Shown here in pieces: positions 58,880-64,000 of a DNA stretch of 64,000 bases (its first letter is position 1; every line of letters begins with the position of its first letter). The notes under the pieces are model-generated. The model did not search any database and was not told where the DNA came from. It saw only the letters and a list, made by a program, of their open reading frames with translations. Origin of the DNA: a bacterium (GTDB lineage: Bacteria; SAR324; XYD2-FULL-50-16); the NCBI GenBank assembly GCA_018829445.1, contig JAHJTV010000054.1, forward strand, positions 62,001 to 126,000, given 5' to 3'. A program made the position numbers and the translations under genes.

Positions 58880-59516
58880 CCATTTGCTAGTTATTTCCTG
58901 ATTCTTGCCCGTAAATTGCGAGGGTTGGAATCAAGTTAATAAAACATTTTGATATTTATACTCTTTAATACCACGTTTATTAAAATATGCAAGGTTTTAT
59001 CTATTCAGTCCCAGCCATTGAGTGACTAGAGTCGATGAGACAGGAGAAAACAGATATCTGCTCAATCAGTCTTCAAATCTGTCTTGTCAGTTAATTCAAA
59101 GTTCAGGGAAAAGGTGAATCAAAAACATTCGATTTTACAGGTTGAATAGAATTCCTGCTAATATTCAATGGTTTCTTATGATAAATACCCAAAAATTTCC
59201 TGTCAAAAGAAATTAATATATATTTATCCATGGAAATTTTGATATTTTTAATTTAAAACTGTAAAATAACACAACAGCACGTTTCCATATAGGATGCAAA
59301 CACACAACTGTATAGGTAGATAAGATAAGTGATAATTTACAGCTGAACGCAAAAACAGAATCTCACTATATTTCTACCTCAGAATAAAAACATGGTGAAA
59401 GCAAAACAGATTAAGCGAAGACGCTTACAGCAGCAGTTAGTTTCAATTTAGTAATTCCATTACGAAATTTATGTTCTTTTAAAGGATGTGCCATACACAA
59501 TATTCCGTGAGGTAAA
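58880..59516. other. 637-base divergent intergenic region
   Basis: AT-rich and with no gene seen. It must hold the promoter of the phosphatase gene (minus) and of the HD-GYP gene (plus; candidate at 59239-59267). Confidence 0.55.
59239..59267 (+). promoter_or_regulatory. Candidate sigma-70 promoter of the HD-GYP gene
   Basis: TTGATA (59239-59244), exactly 17 bases, then TAAAAT (59262-59267), each matching the consensus at five of six positions. It would give a leader of about 245 bases, long enough for further control. Confidence 0.4.
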
Positions 59517-60872
59517 ATGACAATAGGGACACAATTTATTCAAATGGAAGTCGGGGTTTCAGAACTATCTGAGGATATGTTAATCAAAGCTTATACGGGA
59601 TTCGATAATAAATATAGCTCAATGGAAGAGAAAACCGTTATATGGATTCAACATAACTTCAAAGGTGCAAGCTGCATCGTTGAGAGAAACGGTGAGAAGA
59701 AAAGTATTCCGATTGAACAGGTCAATACGGGTGATACACTTCAAATGATCAGTAAACTACCCTCTTCCTTAATAAGCATTGCACAAGTGAGTAAACCGCT
59801 GGCTTTAGAACTTGAGCGCAGGGGATTTTTAAGATTTAAAGTACAAAAAGCTGTCGAGTCCGAGGGGACAGCAGAAGAGGGAGTAAAGATAGCTAAAGAC
59901 CATGCCAACCAGTTTGTGAAAAGAGTCAAGGAAAGCATCTCCATGTGCAAGCAGGCAACAGAAGCTGTTGAGAATCTATTGGATAGTGCCCGCCAAGGTA
60001 AAGCAGATACCGGTGAAATTAAGGCATATGTGGATAGTATGACAAGCAGTGAGTCAGCAGATGCTATCGGTGCAATAATCAGTCTTAAGGACAATGATCA
60101 GGTTTATGCTCACTGTATTGATGTGGGTGTAATATTCCAGACAACCTACTTTGAAATAGTCAAATTGAGAGGGGAAACAGCTATTTTTAAAGATGAAAAG
60201 GAGGCAATGCTGGCAGCATTCCTTCATGACATTGGCAAAGCAAAAGTACCCAAAGAGATATTAAATAGCACAGCACCATTTAAAAAGAACAGTCGCGAAA
60301 TGGAGCTGATAAGGACTCACCCGGAAACCGGCGCAAAAATGCTGGCTTCAATGGGAATGCCTGACTATTTTTGCAACATGGCGCACTATCACCACGTTAA
60401 ACTCGATAGTACCATGGCTTCCAGTTATCCAAAAGATGTCAAAGATGAAGAGATAATATTTGCAACCCGACTGCTTGCATTGGTAGATGCTTATCAGGCT
60501 TTGACGGCAGGTAGAAGTTACAAGAAATCTTGGACTCCTCCTGCTGTTATGCGTTATCTTGATGCTACTGCAGGAGTGGAGTTTGACCTGAATTTGTGGC
60601 AGGATTTTCAAAAAGTAATGGGGCATTATCCAAGAGGTTCTTTTGTTAAATTAAGTGATGGAACTTATGGATTTGTAATGACTGTTCCGGATAAAGACGT
60701 ACTGAGGCCTCAAGTGGCAATAGTCAGAAATGCGAATGACGAAGATTTACAAAATCAATATTTGGTTGATCTGCAAATAGAAAAGGATCTTTCCATCACT
60801 CAAGATATTGATGCGAAATCAATTTATCAGAATAAGGCTCTGGAAGTACTGTCAGATATAAAGATTAGTTAG
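59517..60872 (+). CDS. HD-GYP-type protein with degenerate GYP motif
   Basis: A 451-residue cytoplasmic protein. An N-terminal domain of about 115 residues and a helical linker precede an HD-GYP domain (about 185-370): AHCIDVG, FLHDIGKAKVPKEIL, RTHPETGAKML, AHYHHVK and LVDAYQALTAGRSY. HD-GYP proteins normally hydrolyse c-di-GMP. Here the HHE motif reads HHV, DGxGYP reads DSTMASSYP, and RPY reads RSY, so activity may be reduced or altered although the metal-binding His/Asp set seems kept. A C-terminal segment of about 80 residues follows. A PilZ gene lies 65 bases downstream. Confidence 0.83.
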   Translation: MTIGTQFIQMEVGVSELSEDMLIKAYTGFDNKYSSMEEKTVIWIQHNFKGASCIVERNGEKKSIPIEQVNTGDTLQMISKLPSSLISIAQVSKPLALELERRGFLRFKVQKAVESEGTAEEGVKIAKDHANQFVKRVKESISMCKQATEAVENLLDSARQGKADTGEIKAYVDSMTSSESADAIGAIISLKDNDQVYAHCIDVGVIFQTTYFEIVKLRGETAIFKDEKEAMLAAFLHDIGKAKVPKEILNSTAPFKKNSREMELIRTHPETGAKMLASMGMPDYFCNMAHYHHVKLDSTMASSYPKDVKDEEIIFATRLLALVDAYQALTAGRSYKKSWTPPAVMRYLDATAGVEFDLNLWQDFQKVMGHYPRGSFVKLSDGTYGFVMTVPDKDVLRPQVAIVRNANDEDLQNQYLVDLQIEKDLSITQDIDAKSIYQNKALEVLSDIKIS

Positions 60873-60937
60873 TTATAGTATCATTTCTCCGGAGATGATA
60901 TTAACTTTGTCAACTCTCCTGACAATTTAGGTTCCCT

Positions 60938-61306
60938 ATGGATGAAAACAGAAGAAATTTTAGTCGTGTAAGGTTCAATTCAACAGTTTTTTTGAATTAT
61001 AATGGTTTACATATTGAGTCCAGTTTAATTGACATTTCTCTAAAAGGAGCGTTAGTGGCTCCAGAAGAGTTGTTTGAGATTTCAAAGGGAGACAGTTGTG
61101 AACTTGAGTTTCATCTGAACGAAACCGATGTCATTTTAAAAATTAATACAATGATTGTATACTTGAAAGGGAATAATCTCGGATTGAAATTTATTAATAT
61201 CGATCTTGAAAGCATGATTCATTTACGGCGCCTGGTAGAATTGAACATCGGTGATCCGGATAAGATACAAAAAGAGCTTTTCTTTTTAGCTTCAACTGAC
61301 CACTAA
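60938..61306 (+). CDS. PilZ-domain c-di-GMP binding protein
   Basis: A 122-residue single PilZ domain. The c-di-GMP motifs are intact: RNFSR near residues 5-9 (RxxxR) and DISLKG near 31-36 (DxSxxG). GNNLGLKFINID closes the barrel. It sits just after the HD-GYP gene, so the two probably form one signalling unit. The target is unknown. Confidence 0.87.
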   Translation: MDENRRNFSRVRFNSTVFLNYNGLHIESSLIDISLKGALVAPEELFEISKGDSCELEFHLNETDVILKINTMIVYLKGNNLGLKFINIDLESMIHLRRLVELNIGDPDKIQKELFFLASTDH

Positions 61307-61326
61307 ACCTCTATTCTGACTTGGAA

Positions 61327-61354
61327 AAAACCTGATTTGCGCAGATTCAGGTTT
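61327..61354 (+). terminator. Possible terminator after the PilZ gene
   Basis: AAAACCTGA and TCAGGTTTT pair perfectly (9 bp) around a ten-base loop, 21 bases after the stop codon, the 3' arm ending in TTTT. The T run is part of the stem, so termination may be moderate. Confidence 0.5.
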
Positions 61355-61581
61355 TACCGAAAAATACACTATAAAGCGACCGCATTTTACTTCTCAATCC
61401 TGTCCTGATTAAATTAGTATTTAAGAGTATGAAAAATCTTAACAGTCCCGGTTGACTGTTTTAGGTTTCTTGGTAAGATTTTTGCTATACTATTAGGCTT
61501 GAAACTCAGCAGAAATTCTGTTTTTTATCGTGATAAAAATCTAACGAGTTTTTCAATTGAATATTGAAAAAGGGATAGTCC

Positions 61582-63399
61582 ATGACTTCAGCAGCCAAAA
61601 AGAAATATCAATCAGACACAAAGAGTTTTGCAGAAATTGATAAGCTTTCCCAAAAATTGTTACATCTTGACACTCAACTGAATTCAAATATTCCAGCAAC
61701 ATTGTTTATCAGTGATCTTCACGGGGAGGGAGATCGTTTTATCTCCATTTTGCGAGGCCGTTTCGGAATGCTTTATCAAACCTGCATTGAAGCTCTTCCG
61801 AAAACGTTCAGTACAAATAAGATTCAATATCTTGTAAAAATCATTAGAAAACAGAAATATTCCAAGGATGAAAACATAAAAATGGATATGCAGGATATCA
61901 TTATGTGTTTTGTGGAAATCCTGAGGTATAAATTCAGCAACATTGATCGCAGTGTCAGTGATTCGTTAGCGCCAGAATATAAAAGTATTATCAATCGTCT
62001 GATTTCCGGATTACCGGTTCCCAACTATGTTTATGAAGAGGAGATTATCTCCCAGAGAATCATCCACCATTTATCGAAACTGATCAAGAAGGTACTCTTG
62101 GATCGGATCATGGTGTTGGGGGATGTCTTTGATAGAGGGTCTCAACCTGATAAAATCATCAGGATTTTGTCTTCAAAGTGGTACAAAGATATTGTTTATT
62201 ATGTTTTCGGGAATCATGATATTTTGTGGATGGGGGCTGCAGCCGGAAATCGTTCTCTAATTGCCGAAGCCATGCGAATAAGCAGTCGTTATGATCATAT
62301 GGATTTAATGATTCGCTTGGGTTTTGATATATCGAAGCTGATCAAATTTGCGACCGAAACTTATCCAGCAGATAAGGTTACCGGTAATTTTAAGGCAAAA
62401 ACCGACAAGGCTAAAAGCATGGAGAAAGCTTTAGCGGTTATCCAATTCAAACTGGAAGAAGCAACAATAAAAAAACATCCGGAATTTGAAATGGATTCAC
62501 GTTTATGGTTAAAAAAGCTGGTTAAAATTTTGAAATCAGGGGAAACAGAAGCGCTAAATGACACTTTTTTCCCAACCATTGATGCAAAGAATCCGCACGA
62601 ACTTACCCTGGAAGAGAAGGAGGTTATTGACGATCTTGAAAAGCAATTTAAAACAAATGCTAAGTTAAAAAAGCTTTTGCGTTTCTTTTTCAAGTCAGGG
62701 CAAACCTACATAGTCCACAACGATATGTTAAACATCCATGCCCTGATACCGTCCAATAAAAACGGCGAATTTGAAGAGTTCTTAAACAGAAAGGGGAAAG
62801 ATTTACTGGACTATGTCCAAAAGAGTATTAAAAGAATCGGGGATGCCTATTTAGCAGGGAAACTGCAGCGGGAAAAGGATCTGGCATTAATGTTTTATCT
62901 CTGGTGCGGTCCCAAATCCCCTTTCTTTGGAAAAGATGCCATGAAAACCTTTGAGCGCTATTTCCTGATAGACAAAGAGACGCATAAGGAGAGGACACTT
63001 TATTGGGCCATAAACCTTAAAACAGAAAAGTTCAAGAAAACAATCATGACTGAGTTTGGTACAGACCGGATAATATTTGGTCATACTCCTGTTGATTTTA
63101 CTAAAGGTAAACATATGGCAAGTGAAGACGGGGTTGCAATTAATATAGATGGCGGGTTTGCAGCAGCCTATTACAACCGAGGTCATGCGCTGGTACACAC
63201 TCCTCACCAGTTATACGGAATTATATTGCCAACGCCTGAAGAGCTCCAGCAGGCTTCAGTCAATCTTGAAACAGTACCATTATCCGTTGAAATCATAGAC
63301 GCGTTTGATGCCCCGGTAAAATTTAAAGATACATCAGAAGGAAGACGAGTAAAAACGGAACGAGATGAAGCCCTCGGAAAATTGAGAACATATGCTTAA
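61582..63399 (+). CDS. fbp: Fructose-1,6-bisphosphatase, class III
   Basis: A 605-residue enzyme of gluconeogenesis that removes the 1-phosphate of fructose 1,6-bisphosphate. It has a metallophosphatase core: [13 protein letters not shown] near 47, [16 protein letters not shown] near 175, [13 protein letters not shown] near 211 and [10 protein letters not shown] near 495. A long helical insert lies between the third and fourth motifs, as in the B. subtilis Fbp family. The length is close to the family's usual 640-670. An AAGGGA site precedes the ATG. The GlpX-like gene starts 47 bases after its stop. Confidence 0.93.
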   Translation: MTSAAKKKYQSDTKSFAEIDKLSQKLLHLDTQLNSNIPATLFISDLHGEGDRFISILRGRFGMLYQTCIEALPKTFSTNKIQYLVKIIRKQKYSKDENIKMDMQDIIMCFVEILRYKFSNIDRSVSDSLAPEYKSIINRLISGLPVPNYVYEEEIISQRIIHHLSKLIKKVLLDRIMVLGDVFDRGSQPDKIIRILSSKWYKDIVYYVFGNHDILWMGAAAGNRSLIAEAMRISSRYDHMDLMIRLGFDISKLIKFATETYPADKVTGNFKAKTDKAKSMEKALAVIQFKLEEATIKKHPEFEMDSRLWLKKLVKILKSGETEALNDTFFPTIDAKNPHELTLEEKEVIDDLEKQFKTNAKLKKLLRFFFKSGQTYIVHNDMLNIHALIPSNKNGEFEEFLNRKGKDLLDYVQKSIKRIGDAYLAGKLQREKDLALMFYLWCGPKSPFFGKDAMKTFERYFLIDKETHKERTLYWAINLKTEKFKKTIMTEFGTDRIIFGHTPVDFTKGKHMASEDGVAINIDGGFAAAYYNRGHALVHTPHQLYGIILPTPEELQQASVNLETVPLSVEIIDAFDAPVKFKDTSEGRRVKTERDEALGKLRTYA

Positions 63400-63446
63400 T
63401 CTAAACACAAACTCATAAGCAAAGAAAAACTTTATTAGAGGAAGGT

Positions 63447-64000
63447 ATGGATGTTAACTACGGAATGGAAATCGTAAGAGCTACGGAAATAGCAGCTCTT
63501 AGTGCTGCTCGCATTCAAGGTTTGGGAGATACGGATCATATACTCAATCAGACCAGGCAAGCCTTTTATAAAACTCTGAATAGATTGCAGATAGATGGTA
63601 CTATAAAAAATGACCGGTTTGTAAACCGCAATAACACGTATCAGATGCTCAAAAAAATTGGCCAGGGGGGGCCAAAAATGGATGTTCTGGCAGTAGCCCT
63701 GGAAGGTCATCATGCTGCCGCTAATGGAAGAAATAATTCATTATCTTGTGCTGTTATTGCAAGGGAGAATGATATAAGATCCATACCGAATTTAACCATG
63801 AATAAAATTGTGGTTGGTCAGGACGCATACGGAGTTGTGGATATACATCAACCACCATCAATTAATGTGCGTAGGGTAGCCAGGGCTTTGGGAAAATACA
63901 CCGAGAGTGTTACGGTTTGTGTTCTTGATAAGGTCAGGCATCGCAGAATAATCCACGAAGTACAAAACTGTGGTGCCCGTATCAAGCTTATTTCTGAAGG
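63447..64000 (+). CDS. GlpX (class II FBPase) homologue, probable pseudoenzyme, 3' end outside
   Basis: About 184 residues are visible, and the frame runs off the window. Overall it follows GlpX: VRATEIAALSAARIQGLGD, LNRLQIDGTI, LTMNKIVVGQDAYGVVDI, RRVARALGKYTESVTVCVLDK. The catalytic metal site does not. The GDKN segment is GDTD (27-30), IVIGEGEIDEAP is replaced by KNDRFVNRNNTYQ after IDGTI so the metal Glu is lost, and AVDPIEGT is AVALEGH with Val83 in place of the metal Asp. Activity is therefore unlikely. Its place after fbp suggests a regulatory or binding role (inference). Confidence 0.8.
   Translation, partial: MDVNYGMEIVRATEIAALSAARIQGLGDTDHILNQTRQAFYKTLNRLQIDGTIKNDRFVNRNNTYQMLKKIGQGGPKMDVLAVALEGHHAAANGRNNSLSCAVIARENDIRSIPNLTMNKIVVGQDAYGVVDIHQPPSINVRRVARALGKYTESVTVCVLDKVRHRRIIHEVQNCGARIKLISE

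Noticed and set aside
1..64000. tRNA, rRNA, CRISPR arrays, insertion sequences, prophage genes
   Set aside because: I looked for T-loop motifs, regular short repeats, transposase-like and phage-like proteins and saw none; a tRNA scan and covariance search would settle the RNA part.

Overview
The window is about 64 kb of AT-rich bacterial chromosome, almost entirely protein-coding. I see no rRNA, tRNA, CRISPR array, insertion sequence or prophage. The cell looks Gram-negative: there is a lipoprotein with a lipobox, a Slt-type lytic transglycosylase, and a secreted protein whose last residue is Phe. Other markers are a single-anchor (cytochrome b558 type) succinate dehydrogenase/fumarate reductase, zinc-binding (C+) forms of S14, S4 and L36, and an EF-G that resembles the EF-G2 group of spirochaetes, planctomycetes and delta-type proteobacteria. 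Partner-switching and c-di-GMP proteins are common. I would guess a deep-branching lineage of the SAR324/Lambdaproteobacteria or former Deltaproteobacteria type, but a spirochaete-like or other lineage is possible. No single marker settles this.

Layout. 1-549: 3' end of a calcineurin-like phosphatase. 569-1591: an Epd-like (erythrose-4-phosphate dehydrogenase type) member of the GAPDH family. 1980-5329: sdhCAB on the minus strand, ending in a clear terminator. 6048-24331: one long str-S10-spc-alpha ribosomal region (rpsL-rpsG-fusA-tuf-rpsJ-rplDWB-rpsS-rplV-rpsC-rplP-rpmC-rpsQ-rplNXE-rpsN-rpsH-rplFR-rpsE-rpmD-rplO-secY-adk-rpmJ-rpsMKD-rpoA-rplQ). It lacks rplC (L3), and its EF-G has a non-canonical domain IV. 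24387-31467: an unknown gene, a lytic transglycosylase, a lipoprotein, a prenyltransferase, PrmC, a CheY-like regulator and PdxA. 31712-36648: a partner-switching cluster (STAS protein, a three-receiver SpoIIE/HATPase fusion, a stand-alone receiver and a receiver-PP2C phosphatase). 36884-44289: PhoH, RsmB, Rpe, IspF, PgpH and YbeY. 44353-54014, minus strand: L27, L21, a CsgG/FlgT-like secreted protein, RNase E/G, methionine aminopeptidase, LeuRS and RsgA.

54682-57824 holds the most unusual locus: four consecutive paralogous genes of a family I do not recognise. One copy carries a Glu/Tyr-rich acidic tail. A convergent PPP-like phosphatase gene follows, then an HD-GYP protein with a degenerate GYP motif, a PilZ protein, a class III fructose-1,6-bisphosphatase, and a truncated-by-window GlpX homologue that has lost its catalytic metal ligands and is probably a pseudoenzyme.

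How the genes work together. The central block is translation machinery, joined further on by ribosome biogenesis and processing factors (RsgA, YbeY, RsmB, PrmC, RNase E/G, methionine aminopeptidase, LeuRS). The accessory parts are signalling modules: serine-phosphorylation partner switching, c-di-GMP, probably c-di-AMP hydrolysis through PgpH, and several metallophosphatases. Carbon metabolism is represented by succinate oxidation or fumarate reduction, Rpe, two FBPase-family genes and the Epd-like enzyme. Epd and PdxA both belong to the DXP-dependent pyridoxal phosphate pathway.
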